Source of the DNA: Coriobacteriaceae bacterium
GTDB lineage: Bacteria > Actinomycetota > Coriobacteriia > Coriobacteriales > Atopobiaceae
Length of the DNA stretch: 64,000 nucleotides
Direction: 5' to 3'
NCBI GenBank assembly: GCA_004557505.1
Contig: SFGZ01000006.1
Location: forward strand, 77,047 to 141,046
Of this stretch, positions 8,701 through 17,674 are shown piece after piece (the stretch's first letter is position 1; every line of letters starts with the position of its first letter). Below the pieces are notes generated by a model. The model ran no database searches and was not told where the DNA came from. It saw nothing but the letters and a program-made list of their open reading frames with translations. The translations under genes were made by a program, and so were the position numbers.

Positions 8701-8770
8701 GCCCCGCGGGGCAAAAAGCTGCGCTCTCGCGCGATACCTTGTGGCAGCAAAAGCCACGTGTGTTATATTA
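8701..8770 (-). promoter_or_regulatory. promoter and structured leader of the cold-shock gene
   Basis: On the minus strand TAATATAAC (8762-8770) is the best -10 region. Between it and the ATG lie a GTGGC/GCCAC hairpin (about 8741-8757) and the palindrome GCCCCGCGGGGC (8701-8712). Long folded leaders are known to control cold-shock mRNAs; here that role is inferred. Confidence 0.4.
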
Positions 8771-8869
8771 CCTCATCCATCCTGGCGAGAGCCCATAAAT
8801 CCCCAAGTGGTCCTAATTGGCCGCTTCCAGACACATATGTGCCGCTCGCAACGCGCCGTGGGCCTGGCG

Positions 8870-9556
8870 TCACCCATCGTTTCCCATGGCCTCGCGCCAG
8901 CTCGCGATGGAGCAGTCGGCGGCCCTCGCGACCTCCCGCCCGTCCTGCAGGGGGTTGTCACTCAGGACGGCGCAGGCGCGCATCCCGGCCCGCTTTGCGG
9001 AGCAGATTCCCTGGAGAAGGTCCTCGAAGACCATGCAGTCCCCCGGCTGGGCCGCGATGCGCCGCGCCGCCTCGAGGTAGATGTCCGGCCGGTCCTTGCC
9101 GCAGCCGACGTCCCGGGCGCAGACCACTGCGTCGAAGAGGTCGTAGACGTCCACGTTCGCCCTCATGGCGGCGAGCACGTCGGGATCGTTTGTCGTGGCG
9201 AGCGCCACGGGCACGCCTGCGCTCCTCAGGGCCGCGACGTACGCCTTGGCGCCGGGTCGCAGGCGCACCTGCGTGGCATAGAGCGCCCGGCCCATGGCGT
9301 TCCACTCGTCGCAGATCTCCCCCACCGTGTCCTTGAGGCCATAGCGCTCGATGCACCAGCGCGCTCCCCCCGCAAAGCCGAGCATGCTGAGCGTCCGTCC
9401 CGCGTCGGGCGTGTAGGGGATGCCTCGCGACCCGAGAAAGGCGATGTCCACCTGCCTCCAGAGGCCATGGGTCAGGGCAAGCGTGTCGTCGAAGTCGAAG
9501 ATGGCCGCCGAGAAGCTCGGTGGCCACAGGGGGCCTTCGCTGGCTGGTTCCTGCAT
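8870..9556 (-). CDS. HAD-superfamily hydrolase, beta-phosphoglucomutase-like subfamily
   Basis: A 228-residue HAD protein with all four motifs: FDFDDTLALTHG (nucleophile and acid aspartates), LATTND (motif II threonine), CGKDRPDIYLEAA (motif III lysine) and CMVFEDLLQGI (motif IV acids). The helical cap between motifs I and II fits the phosphoglucomutase/phosphatase subfamily. The substrate is not predictable. The start has GGAG about eleven bases upstream, a little distant. It lies 47 bp after the TPR gene on the same strand and could share its transcript. Confidence 0.82.
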   Translation of the reverse strand: MQEPASEGPLWPPSFSAAIFDFDDTLALTHGLWRQVDIAFLGSRGIPYTPDAGRTLSMLGFAGGARWCIERYGLKDTVGEICDEWNAMGRALYATQVRLRPGAKAYVAALRSAGVPVALATTNDPDVLAAMRANVDVYDLFDAVVCARDVGCGKDRPDIYLEAARRIAAQPGDCMVFEDLLQGICSAKRAGMRACAVLSDNPLQDGREVARAADCSIASWREAMGNDG

Positions 9557-9603
9557 GTGCGTGCCGTCTCCTTGGTCGTCTCGCGCGCCGTGGGCGCCGG
9601 GCG

Positions 9604-11946
9604 CTAGCGGTCCGGCTCGTCCTCGACCGAACGGAGCATCCCATAGTACACGTCATCGTGCGTCATGAGCCCCAGGATGGTCATGAACTCCCGCGCCACG
9701 GGGAAGATCTCGGCGTCGAGGGATGCGCGCATGCCCTGGAAGAAGGCCTCGGACACCTCTTCGGTGGGGGCGATGGCGATGTCTCGCGCCGCGAGCGTCG
9801 CGCGGATCTGCTCCTCGCTGAGGGGCTCGCTCAAGGTCGTCGCGCCCTGCAGCTGTAGGACGATCGCCGAGAGCTGCGAGGCCATCTTGGTTGCTACGCC
9901 AGGCATGAAAGAGAGGGCGCGCTGGTAGCAGGCCCGTGCCGCGCGCAGGTCCTGGCAGTTCCACTTGTAGTTCGCCATGCGGATGTAGCCAAGGCCCACG
10001 CCCTCGGGATCGTGGGCAAGCTCGAGGAGGCGCCCCACCTCGGCCATTGCGTCGTCGGCGCGCCCCTCGGCGTCGAGGCACTGGGCAAGTTGCAGCCTGG
10101 AGTGGATGCTCAGGGGCGCTATCTCCACGCCGCGCCGCGCCCGCTCGGTTGCCATGGGCACATGGCCCCCGGCAAGCGCCGCCACCGAGACGACGAGCTG
10201 CGCCTCGAGGTAGGCGTCGGGGGCGAGTCGCGTCTCGCGCAGGCCGTCCCAGAGGAGCCGGTTGTAGAGGACGCGGTCGACATAGCCGCCGAACGCGCGC
10301 CACTCGACGGTCGGCGTGTCCTCGTATGCGTGGCTCTGCTCCAAAGGCCCCAGGGCCTCGAGGGCGGTCGAGAGCGCGCCCGCCGCGTCCCTCTGCGAGA
10401 GCTGCTCCTTGGCCCTCTCCACCGCCACGGCGAGCGCGTCGCCGCTCACGAACTCGTCCTGGATCGCCTGCGGGTCACCCTCGTCGAGCGTCCCGTCGAT
10501 GAGCTTGCCCGCGCATCGGCGCGCCGCTTCCCTGACGGTCGCGTCCTCGTCCCCGCCGGCAAGCTCCATGATGGCGCGGACGTTCTCCTCGGTGGAGGAC
10601 GAGAGGCGTCGCGTGATCTGGGACGCCACCTCCGCCCGTTTGCCCGCCTCGGCGATGCCGAGCTGGCTCACGCGCCCGGCGCCCAGCGCCTTCGCAAAGG
10701 GGTCGGGGAGGATGCGCTGGGAAAGCTCGACGGTCTCGTAGCGCCGCGCCGGGCAGAAGCGCTCGCCCTCCAGCGAGAAGCCCTGCCTCACGGGCGAGAG
10801 CTGGCCGTCCCGCTCGGCGATTGTGGCGCCAAAGCCGCGGTACGCACCGACGGGATCGAAGCCTCCCGTGAGGGGCAGCTTCGAGAATCCGTCGCGGTCG
10901 AAGCACACGGAGTAGTAGCAGTCGTGGGAGCTCGGCGTGTCGACGGTGCCGGCGACCCACACCCTCTGTATGAGCGCGCTACAGCGAAACGCGCACGCCG
11001 CGAGGAGGATGCCAATGCGGAGGTTGTAGTCGGTGGCGGCGCGACGCCGCATCTCGGGCGTTGCCGGGACGCTGCCCATGCCGTCCACCCACATGCGCGC
11101 CGGCATGACGGAGGGCGGCGTGAGGTCCACGACAAGGGCCACGTCGCCGTCGGCCACGTTCGTGCGGAAGTTCGCCTGGAGGCGGTAGGGCACCTGGAAG
11201 TGCTCGATGCCCGTCGAGATGCCCTTGCGCACAGACCACTCGCCGTCCGGACGCTCCTCCCCGCGGGTGGGGAGGCCGTCCGCGATGGTGGGGACCTGCG
11301 AGGTCACGGACGCGGCCACGCGCTGCCTGAACCTCACGAGCTCGCCTGCGGGCACGTCGTCCGCGTCCTCGAAGAACGTCGATGCGAGAAGCGCCGCGTT
11401 GAGGGCGGCCTCGATGCGCAGCACCCCGAGCTTTGCCGCATAGCTCATCTCGGGGTCGTTGACGCGCAGGTAGAAGAGGTGTGACGTATGCGGGCGCACC
11501 ACGCTCACGGAGGGCATGGCGACGCCTGGCGCGAGAAGGCCCGCGTCATCCAGCGCATCGGCGAGGAACACCTCGAGGTTCGACGGCGGGAGCGGGCCGT
11601 CGGTGGCGGGGACGATGATGGCGCCCTCGCCCCCATCGCTGCCGCCGCGCTGCCGCGAGCGGATGTCCGCCACGACAAGCCCCAGGTCCGAGAGGGGGTC
11701 ATCCGAGGCCATGAGTCGCTGGGAGAGCACGTCGATGTCGAGCGTCGACGTGACGCGGGGCCGCACCGCGTCGACGGCTGCGGCAAAGCGGGCTCCAAGG
11801 CTCGGCCCCGCGGCCACGCCCCCGGAGACGGCCGCGCCTCCGGGGGCGTGGCCCATGGGGAGGGCCTGCCGGCCGAAGGCATGCGACAGCGCCTGCGTGA
11901 AGTCGCGCGCCCAGTGCGGCCAGCGCTCGTCGTCCGTCTCCTCCAT
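9604..11946 (-). CDS. large TPR-containing protein of unknown function
   Basis: A 780-residue soluble protein without a signal peptide. The last third has helical repeats of TPR type (LQLAQCLDAEGRADDAMAEV; IRMANYKWNCQDLRAARACY). The first two thirds match no family I recognise. I chose the ATG at 11946, eight codons inside the longest frame, because GGGGAGGTG lies directly before it. The TATAAG at 12003-12008 on the minus strand is a plausible -10. A role in protein-protein scaffolding is the only safe inference. Confidence 0.7.
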   Translation of the reverse strand: MEETDDERWPHWARDFTQALSHAFGRQALPMGHAPGGAAVSGGVAAGPSLGARFAAAVDAVRPRVTSTLDIDVLSQRLMASDDPLSDLGLVVADIRSRQRGGSDGGEGAIIVPATDGPLPPSNLEVFLADALDDAGLLAPGVAMPSVSVVRPHTSHLFYLRVNDPEMSYAAKLGVLRIEAALNAALLASTFFEDADDVPAGELVRFRQRVAASVTSQVPTIADGLPTRGEERPDGEWSVRKGISTGIEHFQVPYRLQANFRTNVADGDVALVVDLTPPSVMPARMWVDGMGSVPATPEMRRRAATDYNLRIGILLAACAFRCSALIQRVWVAGTVDTPSSHDCYYSVCFDRDGFSKLPLTGGFDPVGAYRGFGATIAERDGQLSPVRQGFSLEGERFCPARRYETVELSQRILPDPFAKALGAGRVSQLGIAEAGKRAEVASQITRRLSSSTEENVRAIMELAGGDEDATVREAARRCAGKLIDGTLDEGDPQAIQDEFVSGDALAVAVERAKEQLSQRDAAGALSTALEALGPLEQSHAYEDTPTVEWRAFGGYVDRVLYNRLLWDGLRETRLAPDAYLEAQLVVSVAALAGGHVPMATERARRGVEIAPLSIHSRLQLAQCLDAEGRADDAMAEVGRLLELAHDPEGVGLGYIRMANYKWNCQDLRAARACYQRALSFMPGVATKMASQLSAIVLQLQGATTLSEPLSEEQIRATLAARDIAIAPTEEVSEAFFQGMRASLDAEIFPVAREFMTILGLMTHDDVYYGMLRSVEDEPDR

Positions 11947-12070
11947 GCGGCACCTCCCCGTTGCATGCAAACCGGCACTTCAGGTTGCGTCTCTGAGTTC
12001 ACCTTATACCCATGGTGCAGGAAAGATACCCAAGAGGCCGCAACGGCCAGCGGAGCGCGTGGATTCGGAC

Positions 12071-13336
12071 CTACGGCTGGCGCGGCGCGGCGCCGCCGAG
12101 GATGGGCCTGACGAAGAGGCCGCTTCTCAGCTTTGGCTCGAACCAGGTCGACTTGGGCGGCATGATGCCCCCCTCGTCCGCCACGGCCATCATGTCGGCA
12201 ACCGGCGTCGCCCTCAGGGCGAAGGCAAGTCCGTCCCGGCCCGCAAGCGGCTCGAGGGCGCTGGCGTCAGGCTGGCCCCCCACGAAGCGGATGCGGGCGT
12301 CACGGCCCGGGTCCGCGATGCCAAGAATGGGGCCGAGCGCCTGGGCCTGGAGGACGGAGGCGTCGAGCTTGCCCACTGCCCCCTGGGGGACGTCGCCCTG
12401 CCAGGCAAGCTCGCGCCAGGCGCCGTCGAGGAAGAGCCCGTAGTGGAGGGCCTCCGTGGGGCGGACGGGCGCGCCTGTGCGCCCGCCGATGGCAAAGCCC
12501 CTCACGGCGAGGCGCGAAAGCAGCTCCGCGGGCGCGAGGCCCGCGGTGTCCGCCACCACGCGGTCGTAGGGGAGGGTCATGAGCTGGCTCTCGGGGAAGA
12601 GCACGGCGAGGAGGTAGTCGCAGGGCTCGGTGCCCGGCGCGCCCATGGCGTCCCCGTGGGCCTCGCGGAGCGCCCCGCGCACGCGCGCCGCGGCCGCCGC
12701 GCGATGGTGGCCGTCGGCGATGTAGGCGCGCGGGACGAGCGCCAGCATCGTGCGCAGGGCGTCAACCGCCGCGGGCCTGCCAACGCGCCACACGGTCTCG
12801 CGCAGGCCCTCGGCGTCGGTGAAGTCGTAGAGCGGGTTTGCCGTCGCGGCGGCGGAGACGATGGTCGAGAGCGTGGGGTCGTCGCGGTAGGCGAGGAGCA
12901 CGGGGCCGGTCTGGCAGCCGGTGGCGGCGATGTGGTCCGCGCGGTCCCTTTCGTCCACGGGCCGCGTGAGCTCGTGGCGCCGGATGACGCCCGACTCGTA
13001 GTCGCCAACCGAGAGGGCGGCGACGATGCCCGTCTGCTCGTGTCCGCCCCCACTCAGGCGGTACAGGTAGTAGCAGGGGTCCCCGTCCCGCACGAGGGTG
13101 CCGTCGGCCACGCGGTCGGCAAGGAGGCCCGCGGCCCTCTCGTAGACATCGGCGGCGTGCATGTCGTGGGAGGGGGCAAACGCGGTCTCGGGGCGGTCGA
13201 TGGCAAGGAAGGAGCGAGGCCTTCTGGCCACGGCCTCGCGGGCCTCCTCCCGCGTGAAGACGTCATAGGGCAGTGACGCGAAGTCCTGGGCCCTCTCGGG
13301 CCGAGGCCTGTAGCACACGAACGGCTCTGCGCGCAT
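12071..13336 (-). CDS. DUF1015 family protein (SerK-like)
   Basis: A 421-residue DUF1015 protein. It begins AEPFVCYRPRPERAQDFASL followed by PYDVFTREEA, and has YIADGHHRAAAAARV and GGIMPPKSTWFEPKLRSGL, the central and C-terminal signatures of this family. Some members are free-serine kinases that make phosphoserine from ATP or ADP. That activity is a family-level inference. Start at 13336 with AAAGGAGCGAC upstream. The gene lies back to back with a HAD phosphatase gene. Confidence 0.8.
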   Translation of the reverse strand: MRAEPFVCYRPRPERAQDFASLPYDVFTREEAREAVARRPRSFLAIDRPETAFAPSHDMHAADVYERAAGLLADRVADGTLVRDGDPCYYLYRLSGGGHEQTGIVAALSVGDYESGVIRRHELTRPVDERDRADHIAATGCQTGPVLLAYRDDPTLSTIVSAAATANPLYDFTDAEGLRETVWRVGRPAAVDALRTMLALVPRAYIADGHHRAAAAARVRGALREAHGDAMGAPGTEPCDYLLAVLFPESQLMTLPYDRVVADTAGLAPAELLSRLAVRGFAIGGRTGAPVRPTEALHYGLFLDGAWRELAWQGDVPQGAVGKLDASVLQAQALGPILGIADPGRDARIRFVGGQPDASALEPLAGRDGLAFALRATPVADMMAVADEGGIMPPKSTWFEPKLRSGLFVRPILGGAAPRQP

Positions 13337-13485
13337 GTCGCTCCTTTGTTGCGGTCTTGATACGGGCGGGGCCCGGGCGGCTCCACACACAGATTCTAGC
13401 GCGCGGGCGCGGTGACTTAGGGTATCGTAGGTGCTTGGAAACCCGCGCGTGACAGGCAGGGGACTTCGGGACAGGGAGGGTGTCG

Positions 13486-14181
13486 ATGGCAGGTGGGAAA
13501 GCTCGTCCCCCGTTCGCTCGGGGGATGGACGTGAGTGGTCGCGGCCTTGTCATCTTTGACTTCGACGGGACGCTCTCGGACACCGTCGAGGGCATCACCT
13601 CCACCGCCCGCACGGTGCTGCGCGCCCATGGCCTCTCCGACGCCGACATGGGAGACCTCAGGCGCATCGTGGGGCCGCCCTTTCCCGAGGCCTTCTCCAT
13701 TGTCTACGGCCTCTCCGAGGAGGAGGCCGCCCAGGTCACCAGGGAGTACCGCGCCATCTACAACACGCTGGGCGCCGAGGCGTTCCCGGCCATCCCGGGC
13801 ATGGCCGAGCTCGCCGACTCCCTCCGTGCCGCAGGGAAGGCCACCAGCGTGGCGTCCTCGAAGCGGGCGGCCCTGCTCGAGCGCGGCATGCGCGAGTCTG
13901 GCCTTGCGCCCCACTTCGACGTCTACCTGGGCAAGCTTAACGATGGCGGTGACACCAAGTCGAAGACCATACGCCGCGTCATGGACCACACGGGCCTGGG
14001 ACCGGGGGACGCGGTGATGGTGGGCGACAGGTTCTACGACGTTGCCGCGGCCACAGAGGTGGGCATTCCCTGCGTGGGGGTGCGCTACGCGCGCACCTGC
14101 GAGGCGGCGGAGCTCTGGGATGCCGGGGCCGTCGCCGTCGCCGAGACCGTTGAGGATCTGCGGCGCATTCTGCTGGGGTAG
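13486..14181 (+). CDS. HAD hydrolase, phosphoglycolate-phosphatase-like
   Basis: A HAD protein of about 231 residues: LVIFDFDGTLSDTVEGI (motif I), VASSKRAALLE (motif II), KSKTIRRVMDHTG (motif III lysine region) and VMVGDRFYDVAAATEVG (motif IV). The layout resembles phosphoglycolate phosphatases and pyrophosphatases. The start is uncertain: the ATG at 13486 has AGGGAGGG upstream but gives 20 extra residues; the ATG at 13525 sits just after a CCCCCG/CGGGGG hairpin and leaves the usual short N-terminus. Confidence 0.8.
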   Translation: MAGGKARPPFARGMDVSGRGLVIFDFDGTLSDTVEGITSTARTVLRAHGLSDADMGDLRRIVGPPFPEAFSIVYGLSEEEAAQVTREYRAIYNTLGAEAFPAIPGMAELADSLRAAGKATSVASSKRAALLERGMRESGLAPHFDVYLGKLNDGGDTKSKTIRRVMDHTGLGPGDAVMVGDRFYDVAAATEVGIPCVGVRYARTCEAAELWDAGAVAVAETVEDLRRILLG

Positions 14182-14301
14182 GTCTTCGGGCGCCCGCCGA
14201 ATTCTGGTGCCCCCAGCGCAACCAGCCAGCGGATGTGGGGTAGAACAAAGGGCGTGACGGCTGCGGGACGGGGTGTCCCGCCTCTGGAGATGGGAGACAT
14301 C

Positions 14302-14655
14302 ATGGCAGACTTCGACATCGCGGACGGCTTCCGCAAGCTCTTCCTGGCAAGCGTGGGCGCAGTGGCCACCACTGCCGAGAAGTCCCAGGAGGTCATCGAC
14401 GGCTTCGTGAAGAAGGGCGAGCTCACGGTTGCCCAGGGCAAGGCCATCAACGAGGAGCTCACCCGCAAGGCGAAGGAGGTCATGAGCGACGCCTCCGACG
14501 CCAGCCTGCGCGCAAAGATGGAGGCCATGACCCCCGAGGAGCGCGCGGAGTTCGCAAAGAAGGTCGCCTCCATGGCGTCTGACATCGACGCGGGCGCCGT
14601 CGAGCCGGATTCCGTCGAGGACGCCCCCTCCGACGACGGTGACGCCAAGGAGTAG
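14302..14655 (+). CDS. phasin-like small helical protein
   Basis: A 117-residue, alanine- and lysine-rich helical protein: IADGFRKLFLASVGAVATTA, then EKSQEVIDGFVKKGELTVAQ, resembling phasins or the PhaF N-terminal domain. The acidic C-terminus (SDDGDAKE) is probably disordered. The ATG at 14302 is preferred to that at 14290, since GGAG sits 5-6 bases before it. The stop is followed 5 bp later by the UbiB-like kinase gene, and the kinase ribosome site lies inside this gene's last codons, so they are translationally coupled. A membrane- or lipid-associated role with the kinase is inferred. Confidence 0.75.
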   Translation: MADFDIADGFRKLFLASVGAVATTAEKSQEVIDGFVKKGELTVAQGKAINEELTRKAKEVMSDASDASLRAKMEAMTPEERAEFAKKVASMASDIDAGAVEPDSVEDAPSDDGDAKE

Positions 14656-14660
14656 AACCT

Positions 14661-16424
14661 GTGCCCGAGGCTCGCGACAACAGCGGGGACGCAAGGGGGA
14701 GCTCGCCACGCACCAGTGACGAGCTCCTTGATGCGTGGTACAAGAGCGTGAGCGAAGAGGGCTTCGAGGACGACGACTCGCAGACCATCGGCATCTTCGG
14801 CGGACGCAGGAAGACGTCAGACGGCTACGAGTCGTCGCGCGGAGCCCGACTGAACCGCATGTGCGAGATCCTCTCGATCGTGCGTCGCTACGACATCTTC
14901 CACGGCCTTACCCCCAAGAGCCTGCGGCACATGCTCGAGGAGCTGGGCCCGACCTTCGTGAAGGCCGGCCAGATCCTCTCCATGCGCTCCGAGATCCTGC
15001 CCGAGAGCTTCTGCCGCGAGCTCACCAAGCTCCGCTCCGACGTTGAGCCCATGGACCGCGAGACGGTGCTCCAGGCGCTTCGCGACGAGTACGAGACGCC
15101 TATCGAGGACATCTTCGACGCGATCGACGACGTCCCCCTTGGCTCTGCCTCCGTGGCGCAGGTACACAAGGCCCGCCTGGTCACGGGCGAGACGGTCGCC
15201 GTCAAGGTGCAGCGGCCGCACGTCCAGGAGACCATGGCGCAGGACATCGCGATCATGCGCTCTCTGGTGAGCTTCGTGGACCGCTTCATGTCGGGGAGCC
15301 AGTTCCTCGACATGCAGTCGGTTGTGGACGAGCTGTGGCAGTCCTTTCGTGACGAGACGGACTTCATGGTGGAGGCCAGGAACCTCGAGGAGTTTCGTCG
15401 CAACAACGCGGACTGCGCGTTCGTGGACTGCCCCAGGCCCTATCCCAGGCTCTGCACCACGCACGTCGTGGTCATGGACTACGTCGACGGCCTCCCCATC
15501 GACAGGACCGCACGGCTGGTCTCGGCCGGCTACGACCTCGAGGAGATAGGAACCAAGCTCGTCGACAACTACACGCGCCAGATGATCGACGACGGCTTCT
15601 TCCACGCGGACCCCCACCCCGGCAACCTCATCATCCGCGGCGGACAGATCGTCTACATTGACCTGGGAATCATGGGACGGCTCTCCTCGCACGACCGCAC
15701 GGCCATGTCGGACATGGTGAAGGCCGTGGCGCTTCGGGACTCTGCGGGGCTCGCCGACGGCCTTCTGCGCTTCTCGATATCGGATACCTCGACGGTCGAC
15801 CACGCCCACCTGCTGGACGACCTCGACATGATCATCGCCGACTACGGTGAGTCTGACCTCTCTGACCTGGACGTCGGCTCCTTCGTTAACTCCCTCATCT
15901 CGATGGCGAGAAAGAACGGCGTCGAGCTTCCCGGCACGGTCACCATGCTGGCCCGCTCCCTCGTCACGCTCGAGGGCGTGGTCGACGAGTTTCTCCCGGG
16001 CGTGTCAATCATCGAGATCATCTCGGCCCACATCAGGGCGCACACGACGCCCGAGGACCTCGTCAGGCGGGAGGCCAAGGGCTTCGCACGCGAGGGCATG
16101 CGCGCGGCGCATGGGCTTCTCGGGGCGGCCTCGCAGGCAGACCTCGCCATGAGGATGCTCACGCGGGGCCAGCTTCGACTCAACCTCGACGTCGCGGGCA
16201 CCGAGGACCCCATCAACGACTTCGCCCACATCGCCAACAGGCTCTCCATGAGCGTCATGGTGGCGGGCCTCTTCATCGGCTCGTCCGTGGTCTACTACGC
16301 CCGCATCCAGCCCGTCATCTTCGGCATTCCCGTCATCGGCTTCGCGGGGTACCTCGCGGCCCTCATCCTGGGGATATGGGTGGCCCGGAGCATCATCAAG
16401 GACGACCGGCGCCGCCGTCGATGA
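14661..16424 (+). CDS. ABC1/UbiB/AarF family atypical kinase
   Basis: A 587-residue protein. The UbiB signature is complete: ELGPTFVKAGQILSMRSEIL (KxGQ motif), GSASVAQVHKARL (alanine-rich loop), VAVKVQRP (lysine), HADPHPGNLI and VYIDLGIMGRL (metal site). Two hydrophobic segments close the C-terminus (about residues 520-580). UbiB-like proteins are atypical ATPases or kinases linked to isoprenoid lipids. The start is GTG 14661, eight bases after AAGGAG. The 3' end overlaps the convergent GNAT-fusion gene by 29 bp and includes half of a hairpin. Confidence 0.9.
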   Translation: MPEARDNSGDARGSSPRTSDELLDAWYKSVSEEGFEDDDSQTIGIFGGRRKTSDGYESSRGARLNRMCEILSIVRRYDIFHGLTPKSLRHMLEELGPTFVKAGQILSMRSEILPESFCRELTKLRSDVEPMDRETVLQALRDEYETPIEDIFDAIDDVPLGSASVAQVHKARLVTGETVAVKVQRPHVQETMAQDIAIMRSLVSFVDRFMSGSQFLDMQSVVDELWQSFRDETDFMVEARNLEEFRRNNADCAFVDCPRPYPRLCTTHVVVMDYVDGLPIDRTARLVSAGYDLEEIGTKLVDNYTRQMIDDGFFHADPHPGNLIIRGGQIVYIDLGIMGRLSSHDRTAMSDMVKAVALRDSAGLADGLLRFSISDTSTVDHAHLLDDLDMIIADYGESDLSDLDVGSFVNSLISMARKNGVELPGTVTMLARSLVTLEGVVDEFLPGVSIIEIISAHIRAHTTPEDLVRREAKGFAREGMRAAHGLLGAASQADLAMRMLTRGQLRLNLDVAGTEDPINDFAHIANRLSMSVMVAGLFIGSSVVYYARIQPVIFGIPVIGFAGYLAALILGIWVARSIIKDDRRRRR

Positions 16425-17568
16425 GGCAGGCGGACCGTCTCCCTGCCTCATCGAGGATGGCTGCGACGATATCGTGGGTGAGCCCGTGGACGCCGGGCAT
16501 CTTGGACTCCCGCGGCCCCGCCACGTTGAGCGTCATGCCGCCCGTGCGAAGCGACCGGAGCCACGCAAGGGCCTCGGCTGCGTTTTCGTCCACGCTACCC
16601 CCCTCAAGGACCAGTACGGGCCGACCCATACGTTCGGCAAAGATGGCCGTCATCTCCGTGCCGCTCCTGGGCTCGAGCCCGCCGGGGGAGACGATGAGCG
16701 TCGCGTGACTGTCGCGCACGTTCCATGCCGTGCGCTCGACGTATCCCGCGCTTGGCCCCTCGCGGAGCTCCGGGTAGAGGGCGAGAAGGCCCGGTGGCTT
16801 TGGTAGGTCCTCCGCAAGGCCGCCGGGAGGGCACCAGCCGCAGATGGGAACGCCCATCTCGCGCGCGGCGTCAAGCCCACCGCGGTCCGCGCCCGTCTGC
16901 CCGCCGGAGCGCACAAAGGACACGAGGGGGAGCGCATCGATGATGCACGCCGCCTCGGACTGCTGGCGCGCGATGGTCCCGGCGTCCGTCGGGTCTGCAT
17001 TGAGCGAGACCTCCCACTCCTCGCGCGTGATGCGCTGGACGTGCTCCGTGTGCGTGACGCCGCGGCGGTCCACGGCGCCCTCGACGCGGTGGTGCGGACG
17101 GAGCCCCGCCTTCTTTTGGACCCGGCTGCTGCCCACGTTGCCCTCATAGTAGCCCGCGCGCACGGCGCCGAGGCCCTCGACCAAAAACGCATGGCGCAGC
17201 ACCTCCCGCACGGCCTCCGTCATGTAGCCGCGGCCCCACCAGGGGCGCGCGATCCAGTAGCCTATCTCGGCCTCGCCCGCTGGCGTGCCTGCGGCGTCGT
17301 GCGGCTCGACGCGGCGCAGCGCTATCGCGCCAACCGGCTCGTCTGCCAGCGCGCCTTCGCGATGGCGTAGCGTGATGGCCCAGGAGTCCGGCACCATGAG
17401 GATGTCGCGCAGCACCTCCCGGCTTTCCTCGGGCGACTGGTGGGGCGCCCAGCCCGCGCGCGGCCCCACCTCGGGGTCGCTTGCGTAGCGGTAGAGCGCG
17501 CCGGCGTCCCCCTCGCGCCAGGGGCGCATGGAGAGACGTGCCGTCGTGAGCGTAGTTGGCGAGCGCAT
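16396..17568 (-). CDS. GNAT acetyltransferase fused to YpsA-like (cpYpsA, SLOG superfamily) domain
   Basis: A 390-residue two-domain protein. Residues 1-190 are a RimJ/RimL-type acetyltransferase (TARLSMRPWREGDAGALYRY; acetyl-CoA loop WWGRGYMTEAVREVL; YYEGNVGSSRVQKKAGL). Residues 217-345 are a Rossmann-like nucleotide-binding domain of the circularly permuted YpsA/putative molybdenum-carrier type (SGGQTGADRGGLDAA at 221-235; TLIVSPGGLEPRSGTEMT). Such domains bind nucleotide-derived ligands, but no molybdenum role is shown. The start at 17568 has AGGAGGG. The single frame runs through both domains, so the fusion is real unless it comes from an assembly error. Confidence 0.8.
   Translation of the reverse strand: MRSPTTLTTARLSMRPWREGDAGALYRYASDPEVGPRAGWAPHQSPEESREVLRDILMVPDSWAITLRHREGALADEPVGAIALRRVEPHDAAGTPAGEAEIGYWIARPWWGRGYMTEAVREVLRHAFLVEGLGAVRAGYYEGNVGSSRVQKKAGLRPHHRVEGAVDRRGVTHTEHVQRITREEWEVSLNADPTDAGTIARQQSEAACIIDALPLVSFVRSGGQTGADRGGLDAAREMGVPICGWCPPGGLAEDLPKPPGLLALYPELREGPSAGYVERTAWNVRDSHATLIVSPGGLEPRSGTEMTAIFAERMGRPVLVLEGGSVDENAAEALAWLRSLRTGGMTLNVAGPRESKMPGVHGLTHDIVAAILDEAGRRSACLIDGGAGRP
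16419..16453. terminator. hairpin shared by two convergent genes
   Basis: CGATGAGGCAG and CTGCCTCATCG form an 11-bp perfect stem. It covers the stop codon of the UbiB-like gene and still lies inside the coding end of the opposing GNAT-fusion gene. No T run is present on either side. A bidirectional terminator or transcript-end stabiliser is inferred. Confidence 0.45.
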
Positions 17569-17674
17569 GGGGCCCTCCTGGTGACGCGATGTCGAATGCC
17601 CCCCACAATAGCGCAAGGCGCGGGTTCGTGGAAAGGGCGATGCGAGCGAGGCGCACGCGGTTCGCGGCGGCCCC

